A stretch of 64,000 nt of DNA from Tretioscincus oriximinensis (taxonomy: Eukaryota; Chordata; Lepidosauria; Squamata; Gymnophthalmidae). A program made the position numbers and the translations under genes. Numbering within the stretch: the first letter of the stretch is position 1; every line of letters starts with the position of its first letter. Below are positions 1 through 11,067 of the stretch, piece after piece. The notes under the pieces were generated by a model. The model had not been told where the DNA came from. It saw only the letters and a list, made by a program, of their open reading frames with translations, and did not search any database. The stretch covers positions 986,939-1,050,938 of the forward strand of contig JAJVDF010000227.1 of the NCBI GenBank assembly GCA_022410635.1. Reading direction: 5' to 3'.

Positions 1-28
1 GCTGGAAACTGGAAGATTGCAGGATTTA

Positions 29-115
29 AATTAGAAGAAGAAACTGGTTTTTATACCCCACCCTTCTCACCCGAAGGGACTCAGAGAGCTTACAAGACTC
101 ATTTTTGCCCAAAGG
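29..115 (-). mobile_element. SINE family S2, 3' part
   Basis: GAA-rich tail, then TATACCCCACCCTTCTCACC and the conserved GGGACTCAGAG..CTTACAAG block, all in antisense. The rest of this copy resumes after the S1 SINE at about 376, so S1 inserted into S2. Confidence 0.7.
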
Positions 116-365
116 GCAGTTTGGTGTAGTGGTTAGAGTGTTGGACTCGTACCTGGTAGCCTCCTGCTTTGATTCCCCACTCCTCCATGAAAGCCAGCTG
201 GGTGTCCCTTGGGGCCAGTCACAGTTCTTTGAACTCTCTCAGCCCCACCTACTCCACAGGGTGTCTGTTTTGGAGAAATCAACAAAAAGCAATGTGCGCC
301 ACCCTATGGTTGGCTGCCCTGAGACCTTCAGGTATAGGGCGGGATACAAGTACAAATAAATATAT
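116..365 (+). mobile_element. tRNA-derived SINE family S1, nearly full length
   Basis: The head GTTTGGTGTAGTGGTTAGAG is a tRNA-like A-box region. CCCACTCCTCCATGAAAGCC, CTCAGCCCCACCTACTCCAC and a 3' end CTGAGACCTTCAGGTATAGG with an AAAT tail follow. The layout matches squamate Sauria-type SINEs. Short open frames here are chance. Confidence 0.75.
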
Positions 366-375
366 CTATTCTATC

Positions 376-505
376 TTCCCTACCACGTTAGTAGTGGTAC
401 TCACAAATCTACTTAAAATGTAGATTGTAAATCTACTTTCTTTTGAATAGCTGAGTTGGCTAAAGCTGAGGACAGCTCAACCCTCTCCACGGTGGACACA
501 GGTCT
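376..505 (-). mobile_element. SINE family S2, 5' part (interrupted copy)
   Basis: Contains the S2 block CGAATAGCTGGGTTGGCTAG in decayed form and the CTCCACG..GACACAGG..CTTCA stretch, continuing the copy cut by the S1 SINE. Confidence 0.6.
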
Positions 506-700
506 TCATAAGAACATAAGAGGAGCCCTGCTGAATCGGGCCGGAGCCCATCTCACCCAGCCTTCTGTCTCACACAGTGGCCCACCAATTGCACCTGGGC
601 AGCCTGGAATAGAAGAAGGNAAAATCTTCAACTGTTCTTGACATCTTGCAAATGGCATTTCAGGAAAACTGCCTGTTGAGGCAGTATCCTGAAAGACCAC
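506..700 (-). mobile_element. LINE 3'-end repeat with CTTATGTTCTT tail
   Basis: Antisense copy of a repeat seen at least seven times here: tail AAGAACATAAG, then GAGCCCATCT, TTCTGTCTCACACAG and CCAATTGCACCTGGGCAG. It resembles LINE (L2/CR1-type) 3' ends common in squamates. The exact family is not assigned. Confidence 0.6.
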
Positions 701-1540
701 CTCTTAACTCATTGCACCATTCGAGTCTCAAAGCTCATTATCTGGAGTGTTGGCTTTCCATGAAAACGAACTGTTAAACTGTTTTATATAGAGTTACAGC
801 GAAAAAGCTGTGCTATGTAGAACTGTGTGGGTGGGGCAACGGATCTGAGATTGGCAGGAAACTGTCCAGTAGCACTTTAGAGGAGGGACTACTGGACTTT
901 CTCTTGACAGCTAACAAAGTGGCTTATGGGAGAGGGTATCACATGATAGGAAAATCTAGTTTGTCAGGAGATTGACAGAATGACAAAATTTGGAATATTT
1001 GGTAAAGACATGAACAAGACACAGGAAAAACGGTACACGGATAAACTGGATTTTGAGGAAATTCTGAAATAAACAAGTGCCCTGTGGATGCAGTCCCAGT
1101 TAAGTTGCGGTACTTCATTTTAAAACGATGTGTACTCGATTTCCACAGAAGCAAAGCCACTTAGGTCTAAGGCTGAAAATCCACTTATTTGATTAGGCAG
1201 CTTATTACAAGGCACGTGGAAGAGGTTACCCATGACCACCATCTCCTCAGCATCCATTCTCTATAAGGTCAGATGTGACGGAGGTATTCCCAATACAGTT
1301 TCAGGTTTGTTAACCAATAATGAACTTGGTTTCTTGCAATGGTGATATTCACTACTGCNTCTGCTGACCCATTTTGTGAGGTCACCTTTGGATCCTGCAT
1401 AGTCCTTGCAGTCTGGCAGCAGGTTTTATGTTCAGATTTCCTTTCAATAATAATTCAGTCCTATTGCATCCTCTCCTCTGTAACTAGGGACTGAGGGCAA
1501 AGGAAACTAATGATGGGAAACAGAGTCAGAATAAATGGAA

Positions 1541-1770
1541 CTAATATTTATTCATTTGTACTTATTACCTTGCCCTGTACCTGAAGGTCTCAGGGCAGCC
1601 AACCAAATGATGGCACATATAGTGTTTTTTGCTTTCTCCACAACAGACACATGTGAAGTAGGTGGGGCTGAGAGAGTTTGTGATTGGTCTAAAATCATGG
1701 AGGAGTTCATGGAGGCTTCATGGAGGAGTATGGAATCGAACTGGAGTCTACCAGATACCCCAAAGCTAAG
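1541..1770 (-). mobile_element. SINE family S1, near full length
   Basis: Antisense S1: AATA-rich tail, CCTGAAGGTCTCAGGGCAGC, GTGAAGTAGGTGGGGCTGAG and GAATCGAACTGG (B-box). Confidence 0.75.
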
Positions 1771-2569
1771 TATAACAAGGTGTGAAGGAGAAAAGGCAAA
1801 GATGGGGTCAGTCTTTCAACTACTGGGTGTGGTAGGATAAGTCCTTTGGAGTCGGCTTCCCCAGCTCAGCCTCTGTGCTGTGCTTTCCTTTTATTCAATT
1901 CCTTAGGNTATTTGTTTTATAGGGAGTTTGGTATGCACCAATTTCCGTGTGGGGTTCCATCTGCAAATCTGTTGCTCATTTTGGGTTTTATGCCATATGA
2001 ATGCTTCTACTCTGTGCCCTTGGGGGTTGTATTTAATAGAGCAGGTAAAATGGACTTGGCCAGAATCAACTGTTGGATAGGTTCNGACTGTCCCAAAAAG
2101 AATTACTTGCTCTGCTTGGCAACTCCATTGCTCCAGCTTAAATTCTTTAAAAATCCTGGCCACACGTTTGCTGTTAAACTTTATTCAGTCCTAAGCATGA
2201 GTTTAATATGATTTTCTTTTCTAGTTTAGTCTGGGGGCGGGGGCAGACTAGAGTCATACTTCAGGACTGAAAAATATCTAAAAGTAAATGTGTGAGTCCA
2301 AGGTTGAGATTTCCCAAGGCACCCCAAAAAGAATTCTCTTTTTAAATCAGCTTTCATCACTTTCTTATCTGTACGATTAAAAACAAACTCTGAAGTATAT
2401 GAGGACAGGGAATGTTTAAGAAGAAAACTTAGGCTTAATCTCCATCTTCGTGGTATCAAAAAGATTTTGGGTTCAGTGCTCTCAGAAACAGTGGGTCGCT
2501 AGTTCCTGGGCAAGACATTCCACCAACCTTAATTTAAATGTTCCGGGGGAAGAGATTCCATCCATATTC

Positions 2570-3467
2570 CCATAGATGAAGGATTGAGAGGAAAACTGAT
2601 CAAATTTGCTGAGGACACAAAGCTAGGAAGAATTGCTAATACTAAACAAAAGAGAGAGAAGATTCAAAAAGATCTAGACAAGCTTGAACTATAGGCCGAA
2701 ACTGACAGAACGATAATACAAGATCCTACACCTGAGCAATAAAAATGAAAATAGCATGGATAGAATTTCTTTTATTTATTTATTTATTTATTTATTTATA
2801 CTTATACCCCACCCTACACCTCAAGAGAGGAATCCAAAAAGGAACTTGATGTATTGGTAGATCATAAATTAGACATGAGTCAACAGTGTGTAGCAGCTGC
2901 AAAATAGGCAAATTGGTATACAAATCCTGAGGTGTACCAAGAGAAGAATAGAATCTAGAATCCATGAAGCAATTGTTTCTCTTTACACTACTTTATTCAG
3001 ATCACACTTACTGTGTTCAATTCTGGACACCCCAAATTAAAAAGTACATTGATAAACTACAACAAGTTCAAAGGAAAGTCACAAGGACAGTGATTAGTCT
3101 GGAAACCATATCCTCTGAGAAATTATTAAAGGATCTAGGGAAGTTTAGTCTGCAACAGAGAAGACTGAGATAGCTGCTGCAAATATCTGAAAGACCAATG
3201 GGATCAGCTTTTTCTTACTGGCAAAAGGAAGAATTAAAAACATTGGGATAAAACTGCAAGGAAGTAGATATAGATTAGATATCAAGAAAAAGGTGATCAC
3301 CCAGTGAAATAGGTTGCTACAGGCAGTTCTTCTTCTCTGGAAGGCTTCAAACAGAGACTGGGCAACCATGGTTTAGTGCCCAGGATGGTTTAGTGAATCC
3401 TGCATTAAGCAGAAGGTTGGTCCCAATGACCCTGGAGGTCCCTTACAATTTTATGATTCTATGATTC
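2570..3467 (+). mobile_element. CR1 LINE 3' fragment
   Basis: Decayed copy of the CR1 RT C-terminus. It still reads HTYCVQFWTPQIKKYIDKLQ, parallel to the better copy at 60 kb, and ends with CCTGGAGGTCCCTTACAATT and the ATTCTATGATTC-type tail. An antisense S1 SINE 3' fragment with a TTTA tail is inserted at 2,766-2,826. Confidence 0.8.
2766..2826 (-). mobile_element. SINE S1 3' fragment with (TTTA)n tail inside CR1
   Basis: Seven or so TTTA repeats followed by TACTTATACCCCACCCTACA, the antisense S1 3' end. Confidence 0.6.
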
Positions 3468-3705
3468 ACCTGAGCACTGTCACCACTTAACATCTTGTTG
3501 TGGTCCATGGCAATGGAAAGAATGTGTGGCTAGCCAAGGGGTCCATGCTCAGCCCGGTCCGTTCCTGTTTTCTTCCATTTGGCATCACCTCCCCTCTCTC
3601 TGGGTTTTTCTGTGCTGCTGTGTTTGTTGCATTCTGTCCAAAAGGTTCATACACTGGGAGATTTTCTGTGTAAAGAGCAGGGTAATTAATCAGTATTAAT
3701 TAGTA

Positions 3706-3892
3706 CAACAGGTTGTAATGAATTCCAAGGGGTTGGGTGGATGTATTTATTATAATAAAATTTTGTTATAGCAAAACCCATTGTAACCAACATTACTCTT
3801 ATGGGCCTTCTGCCAGGACTTTCAAATTTGTTTATTACACCGACAATTNTGTTATATGGGGGTTCATTGTAACAGGGTTTACCTGCGTTTAA
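3706..3892. mobile_element. Pogo/mariner-like palindromic MITE
   Basis: Ends ACAGGTTGTAATGAATTCC and CATTGTAACAGGGTTTACCTG. One of four copies of an element with ends near TACAGGTGAAACCTCGTTAT. It contains TTATTATAATAAAATTTTGT and CTTATGGGCCTTCTGCCAGG. Confidence 0.5.
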
Positions 3893-4117
3893 TAAATAAT
3901 AGTAATTTATGACTATTACTGTATTTGTCTTTCAAAAAATTTAAACCCCAAAGAATTTCATGCCCCTGTACAAAGATTACCCCACTGCTCATAAATACTA
4001 GGGATTGTGGAAAATGAGAGGGCTTTCTGTAGTGGCCCCTAGACTCTGCATTATATCTCCAGCGTGGGGGCCTGGCATTTGCATGTTTTAATATGTTAAC
4101 TTGGGTTTTATTGTTAA

Positions 4118-4170
4118 CCACCCTGAAACCTTCAGGTATAGGGCAGGATAGAAATGTAAATAAATAAATG
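4118..4170 (+). mobile_element. SINE S1 3' fragment
   Basis: CACCCTGAAACCTTCAGGTA, then TAGGGCAGGATAGAAATG and an AAATAAAT tail. Confidence 0.6.
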
Positions 4171-4844
4171 CTTGTTTGGTGCAGACCACTGTAGCATCCT
4201 ANAGCTGTAGTCTACACCGACATTTCGATGACAAGGCTGTATTCTAAAATATAACCAAGGATAAGAAAGGGCCGTTCTCCTACATTATTGCCTTTAGGGC
4301 AGCCTAGGACCTTGGGATGAAGGGAAGGATAAATGTTTGAAACAATGAGTAAATGACTCAAACAAATAAATGAGCAAAGCAGCAGCCCCAGTGAGAAACC
4401 AGCAGAGAAGTGCATAACGTCTTTGGGGACTAATTTTGTTCTTGGCAAGTTTAACAAAGTCCGGCTTTCATGAAAGTTGGATGAGGTAGAATCCCTTGTA
4501 ACTGTTGCTCTGCCGCTCACTGTAAGAAAGCTTGAGCTTTCTTTGAGGGCCAGGTCGTCTGTCTGGCACAAATTGCTCTGTTGGAATGGCTTCTTGCTTC
4601 TAACCAAGCAGGCCATTGTGTTCCTGCTAGGAGGAATTTATTTTCACTTTGAACATCCCTAAAGCCTGCTTGGGGCCTTTTCTTCTATAATTGTACTGTA
4701 CATTATAGGGCTGTTTGTGAACTGTAGTTAGCAATGTCACTTCATTAAATACTTTAAAACCTAATTAACTGTTCAACTTGGAACATCCTAACTAATAAAT
4801 TATGAAAAAGTCATAAAATAAACTTCTAATAATAAAGTGGACTA

Positions 4845-5405
4845 CTGAGCTTCTTAAACTAGAATACAAGTTATGTACATAAAAATGACCTTGTTGTTGT
4901 TGTTGTTGTTGTTGTCCATAAAACAACAGTAACACAGCAAACGAGATCAATATGCTGGATTTCGTATGAATTATCACTAGTGGAATACTTCCCAAGTGTC
5001 TAGGACTGTGTGATGTATCTTCGGATGATGTGGGCAGATCCCAATAAAGTGGCCGTTTGAAGTTGACAGATGGAGATTTTGTCAATGCCAATTGTTTTCA
5101 AGTGCCCTCTGAGATCTTTCGGCACTGCACCCAGTGTGCCAGAGACCACTGGTTTCACTTTTACCGGTCTACTCCAGAGTCGCTGAAGTTCGATTTTCAA
5201 GTCCTCGTATCTGGTCATTTTCTCCAACTGTTTCTTCTCGATTCTAATTTTTGTTGTNGTGGTGGTGGTGGTTGTGGTAGTTGTGGTTGTTGTAGTTGTT
5301 TTTGTTGTGGTTGTTTATTTTTGTGGTTGTTTGTTTGTTGTTGTTAAAAAGGTTCTTTTTATGTACATATATAGCTAGTATTCTAGTTTAAGAAGCTCAG
5401 TAGCC
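4845..5405 (-). mobile_element. R4/Dong-like LINE C-terminal fragment with trinucleotide repeats
   Basis: Minus-strand frame 5,227-5,000 reads MEKMTRYEDLKIELQRLWSR, VVSGTLGAVPKDL and TATLLGSAHIIRRY. I recognise this as the C-terminal end of R4/Dong-type retrotransposon proteins. CAA/CCA-type repeats flank it on both sides, and the outermost 40-50 bp form an inverted repeat (TACTGAGCTTCTTAAACTAG and its complement). Confidence 0.55.
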
Positions 5406-5898
5406 CACATCATCTGCATGGGACTTGTGTCACGGGACTTTTCCAACAGCCTTCTAATGAGGAATAGTGATAGATCACATTAATCAGTACTATACCTGCA
5501 CCAGGGATACCTGACCCAGCTTTGGGTATAGGGCAGACTATACACGAACAGACTTTCAGGGCCATTCCGATACTTCAAATAATAACTCCAGCTGGCAGAT
5601 TTCAAGCTGGAGAATGTTGGTTCCTTGTGCTACATTTTACACATGCGAAGTTGGTGCANTCTGAGTTGGATGATCTTTCTTCTAACAAAGAGCAAACAAG
5701 TGCCTGTGTCCCAGGCACAGATTGCTTTTGCATCTGCCTCCTGCAGTCCCTGAGAACTACAGTCAGTGCTATCAAAAAAGCAGAATTAAGCTGCCACCTT
5801 AGGTGGATTTTTCATCATGAGAAAGGACAACAGCTATTTAATTGTTGTTGCCAGTGTCTACAAAAGCATGAGTTTATTCCCCCTCTCCCATCAACTAT

Positions 5899-6150
5899 GC
5901 CAGTTTGGTGTAGTGATTAGAATGTTGGACTATCTGGCAGTCTCCCGGTTCAATTCCCCACTCCTCCATGAAAGCCAGCTGGGTGACCTTGGGTCACAGT
6001 TCTTTAGAACTCTCTCAGCCCCACCTACTTCACGGGGTGCTTGTTGTNGAGAAAGCAACAAAATCTACGTGCGCCACCCATCTATTATTGGCCGCCCTGA
6101 GACCTTCGGGTATAGGGCAGGATATAGGTACCAATAAATAAATAATCAGT
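5899..6150 (+). mobile_element. SINE family S1, full length
   Basis: CAGTTTGGTGTAGTGATTAG head, GGTTCAATTCCCCACTCCTC (B-box and beyond), CTGGGTGACCTTGGGTCACA and 3' end CTGAGACCTTCGGGTATAGG with an AATAAATAAATAA tail. Confidence 0.8.
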
Positions 6151-6849
6151 ATTACTTACATAGAAACTTTCAATTATTCTGTTATTTTAAGTGGAATTTC
6201 CCTCCTTCGCACGTCAATTAAGAACCATTTACCTGTTTTTTATCACTTCAGCCTAGCTTTGACTTCTCTGTGTGTTTTGAAATTTGAATGCTTATAACTA
6301 ATGGCTCACAGGAGAATTGAGCTGTGGGAGAGAAGCTAAGAATTTTGGAACTGATGATTCCTTTGAAGTACTCAAGTGTTTTGTTTCTTTTTTCCCCTGG
6401 ACTCATTAGAGAAAGCTGACGTTCTCAGTTAGGAAGGTCACTTTGTGGTTATTACTACAAATTATTGTTTTTCCGGCTGTTAGAAACTCAAACCACCTGA
6501 ATCAATGTACTGATATACAACGGCTAGTGTTGAAGAGTCGTGTATTAAACAAAAGAGTTTGTNGAAGACCAGACTTTACAAGATATGGGCAGATTTATTA
6601 TTAATACCCTCCACACTTACTTTATTTTATTTGCCAGGTGCAATGATCTCTTCTAAAATGTACCAAAAATAGCACACAGTGGACCATATTGGGAGATCTG
6701 ATCTTCAAGATTTTGCAGTCACTATTTCTGTTCCTTTCATGGCTGCCATTCTTGCAAGCAACATCAGCACTCAGGCACACTGAAACATTATGCACCTATG
6801 GTTACTACTATCGTGTGTACACTCCACCCACAAAGAAGGCAGAAATTGT
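6151..6849. other. Intergenic, nothing recognised
   Basis: AT-rich sequence with no supported gene or repeat. The open frames here are short and unlike known proteins. Confidence 0.5.
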
Positions 6850-6857
6850 GGCAAGTG

Positions 6858-7212
6858 TAGGGTTGCCATATCATGGCAACCCAAAACCNGGACGGGGGTG
6901 GGGTGGGGGGTGCGTGCACGCGCGCGCATAGCCACATGTGCGTGCATGCGCATACGGACGCTTGTAGTGAGACAGGGGGAACCTCTTTCCTGCCTGTCTC
7001 ACAAGCGTCCATGCACACGCGCGCACACGCAGCGGCGGCGGGGGTTAGCGGCGGCGGCAGGGGGGTTAGCAGCGGGGGGTTAGCAGCGGGGGGGGGCGGG
7101 GGGCTAGCAGCAACCCGGGATTTTAAAACTTTTTTTTTCAATCCAGCCGGGACAGTAAAATAGTCCCTAAAACCGTGATTGTCACGGTTTTCAGGGACGT
7201 ATGGCAACCCTA
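6858..7212. mobile_element. Non-autonomous hAT element with 8-bp target duplication
   Basis: 355 bp. Terminal inverted repeats TAGGGTTGCCATA and TATGGCAACCCTA, flanked by GGCAAGTG on both sides (6,850-6,857 and 7,213-7,220), as for hAT. Inside are nested inverted repeats (GGACGCTTGT..GTGAGACAGG and its complement), alternating CG/CA runs and GGC/GGGGTTAGC repeats. It encodes no transposase. Confidence 0.8.
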
Positions 7213-7546
7213 GGCAAGTGAAGTCCCTAAATATTGTAATTATCTTGAATTCACTTGCGTTTTTCATATTCCTAGCCAGCATAGAAAGGCTGGGAGTGTG
7301 CAACAAGCATCCAAAAATCTGTAGCTTTTCTATCCCAGTTTGAACAAGTTGACAAAAGGGACTCATAGCAGTTTAGAGACTGACAAAAACAAGATAAGTA
7401 GACTTGTCTACAAAGGCTCATCCCACCCAACTTGTTCTTGGTAGACTCTAAAGTGTTATCAGATCCCCTTGCTAGATTTTCTGGACCCAGACTAACATGA
7501 CTATTTCTTTGAAACCTATTACAGGTTGAACAAAAGTTTATTATAA

Positions 7547-7759
7547 GGCCCCTGTCCCCATTGGACCTTATTCTGAACTATATCTCAAAATAGAAGCCTA
7601 TCATCTACATGCTGTCATCCACACGGTACTAGAGTATACTGCTCAAAACAATTAAGGGAACACTTTAACATAACATGTTATGTTAAAGTGTTCCTTTAAT
7701 TGTGTTGAGTAGTATTTATACTGTAGTAGCTGAGAAAAAGGCTCATTGGGGACAGGATC
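7547..7759. mobile_element. Palindromic MITE family P, interrupted by a Tc1-type mini-element
   Basis: Starts GGCCCCTGTCCCCATTGGAC and ends CTCATTGGGGACAGGATC. The typical P core (CTTATTCTG..TATATCTC, CCATCCACATGCTAGTGTAG) is present in decayed form. A 78-bp Tc1-like palindrome sits inside. Confidence 0.6.
7637..7714. mobile_element. Tc1-type mini-palindrome
   Basis: Starts TACTGCTCAAAACAATTAAG and ends as its inverted repeat, GAGTAGTA, with TA dinucleotides at the edges. The arms meet almost without a loop. The terminus matches the Tc1 family with ends TACTGCTCAAAAAAATTAAA. A second 78-bp copy is at 63,852. Confidence 0.75.
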
Positions 7760-9580
7760 TAAATTAACTTTAAGAGGTATTGAATCTGATCCAACACAAA
7801 CTGTATACTGGTAGCTGTTCAGCACCGGAGACATTCATGCAATGCAGGTGCTATTGTGTGGGACGCGGAGATGCAGATAACATATCTCAGCCAGCTGTGC
7901 CCTTGAATCCCCCTTCCTCCCCTGGAGCATCTGGATCCTTTGTCACCCACTCCTGTTTCCTGTTTACACAGACAAATTCTCACTCATTTTGAGAAATTAA
8001 ATAAAAGGAAGGTAGAGCAATTAATACAAAATGAAATTTATAAATATAATACGAAACATGATCAGAGAAGGGGAAAATAAAGATTTATGTACACAAAACT
8101 TTACTTTCTGAACAACTGAAGATGATTCACATAACACAGGTGGTTTATGTAAGGGAGCNGACTTTCATGCAGTGTCTCCTCCCACAGGTCCTGTGCACCC
8201 AGGCTAGCACAGAGATGGATCTTCTAGCCTTGCATGAGGTTGCTAGGGCTAAACATCTACTGCACTAGATTATGTGTTGGTGGTAGTGACGATAATAACG
8301 ATGGTGATCCAATAGTAACTTCATCAACAGGAACTAGAGGAGGAGAAGGAGAAGACCTTCTGGTTGCCATACAGCTTAACATACAATTCAATAGCCCACT
8401 TGTCAACAGAGCCATGGTTAACCCACAACATATTTGTCTTATGTTGAATCAGAGAATCAGGCCATTTTTAAAATCTGTTCACACTTATCTTTAAGAGGGG
8501 AAGCAAGGCACCCCTGAGAAATGGTGTAGCTACAATGCAATAAGCAGAAAGTGAATGAGGGCATGCCATGAGACCTGCTTGGGTTGTCTCCTCCAGCACT
8601 GTGCCTGAGAATATGCTCTCCCAAGGGTGAAGGGCTTCATGATCAGTTTGGGTCACCCCTTCCAACCCTGGACATCGGAGCCTCCTAGCTGTCCTCGCCA
8701 CTGTGGCTGAGTGGGGCAGAGATTGGCAGCCTACTGCTTTGGTCTCTTTCTTGTGGCTGAAACTGTCTCAGTGCTAGGACCATCTGAATACAGGATAATG
8801 CCAATCAGGAACCCAGAATAACTAGAAAAACGCTTAGATTGTTGAAGACAGGCCTCAAATATAAGGTATGACCACAGCCCAAATATCCAGAAGGAGCCCT
8901 TAATATGGTTCTTATTGAACAGCAATAGTACCCCTGTATACCCTGGTCACTTGGAAAGGATCCAGGCACAAACATCTGCTAGCCTGTGTGCAAATGATAT
9001 CAGCAGCGATGATAATAAAAATAGGCTCTTGTGGTGGACTTCCTGTCAAGTGTAGGAGTCAAGGGAACGTATTTTTTGCACTCTNTACCTCAGTGGAAAT
9101 GCTTTGTCATACAGTATCTTAGAAATGCCAGAATATGGCTTTCCTGGTTACTCTTCATTTGAACAGTGCAAAACTGCTTGTCTCTCCCATTTGTTTTCTG
9201 TCATGAACAAAAGGAACGGTTCATAATTTCCTGCACTTTAATCCCCTAGGGTGCCATCATTATGGAGAAGCATTGATTTGGACCTGCTGCACGAGGAGGA
9301 AATGTGTGTGCTAAAATAGCAACAGAAATCAAAGTAAAGCACATTCAATACTACAGTACAGCTGCACAAGGCAATTTTTCATTGTGACACTTCAGGTTCT
9401 CAGTATGAAAAACTTAGGAATATTTTGAAAGATGCGGAGGGAAGGAGAAAGAGACTCTTTCCATGATTGTGTGTTTATTGCATCCTTTACTACACCAAGC
9501 TACATGCTACAAGAAACCTGCTGTTGCACTCCTAAATGGAAAACTATTATTCCCCCACTCCCCCATTGAAATAAAGTGTA
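7760..9580. other. Intergenic, nothing recognised
   Basis: No coding frame resembles a known protein. No repeat recognised with confidence. Confidence 0.5.
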
Positions 9581-9643
9581 ATGAATTTGCTTGACATTGA
9601 AAAATATGTCAGTTATCCAAGTGCATACTATTTTCATGTTAAA

Positions 9644-9646
9644 AAA

Positions 9647-9732
<86 letters not shown>

Positions 9733-9748
9733 GGAGGAGGAGGAGGAG

Positions 9749-9783
<35 letters not shown>

Positions 9784-9811
9784 AGAGGAAGAGGAGGAAG
9801 AGGAGGAGGAA

Positions 9812-9843
<32 letters not shown>

Positions 9844-9932
9844 GGAAGAGGAGGAGGAAGAGGCGGAGGAGGAAGAAGAGGAGGAGGAAGAAGAGGAGGA
9901 GGAAGAGGAAGAGGAGGAAGAGGAAGAGGAGG
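9644..9932 (+). repeat. (GAG/GAA)n purine repeat, about 290 bp
   Basis: Uninterrupted purines except for a single C, mostly GGAGGAAGA and GGAAGAGGA units. It abuts the 3' end of an antisense S2 SINE, so it is best seen as an expanded SINE tail. The open frames (poly-Glu, Lys/Arg, Pro/Leu) are by-products. Confidence 0.9.
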
Positions 9933-10098
9933 GTTCTTATACCCCGCTTTTCTCACCTTTCAAAGGGACTCAAAGCAGCTTACAAGGGTATTTTGCCCGA
10001 AGGCTCACATTCTGTCTTCCCCACCAGGCTCTGGTGGTTCCCATTGCAGTCATTTGCAATTTCTTGCAATTCATGCTTTCGAATAGCTGGGTTGGAGA
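9933..10098 (-). mobile_element. SINE family S2 fragment
   Basis: TTATACCCCGCTTTTCTCAC, AAAGGGACTCAAAGCAGCTT, GGTGGTTCCCATTGCAGTCA and TTTCGAATAGCTGGGTTGG in antisense. The tRNA head is missing. Confidence 0.75.
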
Positions 10099-10119
10099 CT
10101 AAAATGCCTTTAATGCAGG

Positions 10120-10265
10120 GGTGGGGAACCATTTTTTCTCTCAGGGTCCATTTGGATATTTGTAACATCACATGAGGACTATACTGCCTCCCCTCCCCAT
10201 GGCACCTGCCCACCACCACCCCTGCCTTACCTAACAAAATGTTTTTACTGGGCCATAGTGTTGTA
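10120..10265. mobile_element. hAT/Charlie-like fragment
   Basis: Begins CAGGGGTGGGGAACC, a common amniote hAT terminus, with TACTGGGCCATAGTG nearer its end. The other terminus is not clear. Confidence 0.4.
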
Positions 10266-10550
10266 TGCTGCCCCTTTCCATTCTTATTGCACTGTGCTCA
10301 CAAAAAGTGTGTATGTACGTGTGTTGTGTCTGTATGTTTCTGAAAAGGATCGCAAAACACATAGCATGCAAAGACACAACGTAGGTTTCTACTGTGGAAG
10401 ATTTGCTGCAATTGGTGCCATAAGGGCTCCATGTTGTTAGACTTATCAGTGTAGAAATTCGTAGGAACTTTGGATTGTTTGTAAAGCTGTTGCTCATATG
10501 TTCTTGCTGCCTTCAAAGTCAGGCCTTTTCTAACTTTGTACCATTTATTG

Positions 10551-11067
10551 TAGGCTGATCAGATCCCCCCTTTTGGGGGAGGAACCTTGTTTTAAAGTGT
10601 CTATCCTGTCCCCTGGCTTTTGCTAAGAAAAAAAAAATTAAAATTTATTTTATTTTTTTTGAAAAAAATTCCCTGGACCAACACTAGGGGGCTCTGGCAT
10701 CTGGGGGCAGCTCCTGAAGGCACCCTNCCCTCAGTAAAAAATAAAAATTCTCACAAAATTCAAAAATTTCTCACACACTTCAAAAAAATTATTTTTATTT
10801 TTAAAAATCACTGCACCACCACTAGGGGTTTCTGGAAACCGGGGCCAGTTCCTGAAGGCATCCTCCCCTCTAAAATTTTATTTTAAATTCTGATGTATTC
10901 CAATAACTCTCACACACTTAAAAAATTCTCACATGCTTCACCGATTTCTCGGGCGGGAATTTTGGAAGGGAATGCATGTTGGTGGGTAATTTGCATATTT
11001 ATGAATATGCAAATTAGCATGAATATTAATTACCCCGGTTTGGGCCTCAGAAAATCTGGTCAGTCTA
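10551..11067. mobile_element. T-family element (TAGGCTGACCAGAT ends), long form
   Basis: Left end TAGGCTGATCAGATCCCCCC, right end AAAATCTGGTCAGTCTA. Runs of A/T-rich imperfect repeats (ATTCTCACACACTT) and two copies of CACTAGGGG..CTGG..GCTCCTGAAGGCA are inside. A sister copy lies at 40,085-40,592. Confidence 0.65.

Noticed and set aside
112..190. tRNA gene
   Set aside because: The A-box-like and B-box-like motifs belong to a SINE head. No full cloverleaf can be drawn, and a SINE body follows.
6788..7366. 192-codon minus-strand frame
   Set aside because: It spans the hAT element with its proline-coding G/C runs and an N; no recognisable domain.
9581..10175. Long poly-Glu, Lys/Arg-rich and Pro/Leu-rich open frames
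   Set aside because: All three are translations of one purine repeat adjoining a SINE. No promoter, splice or family support.
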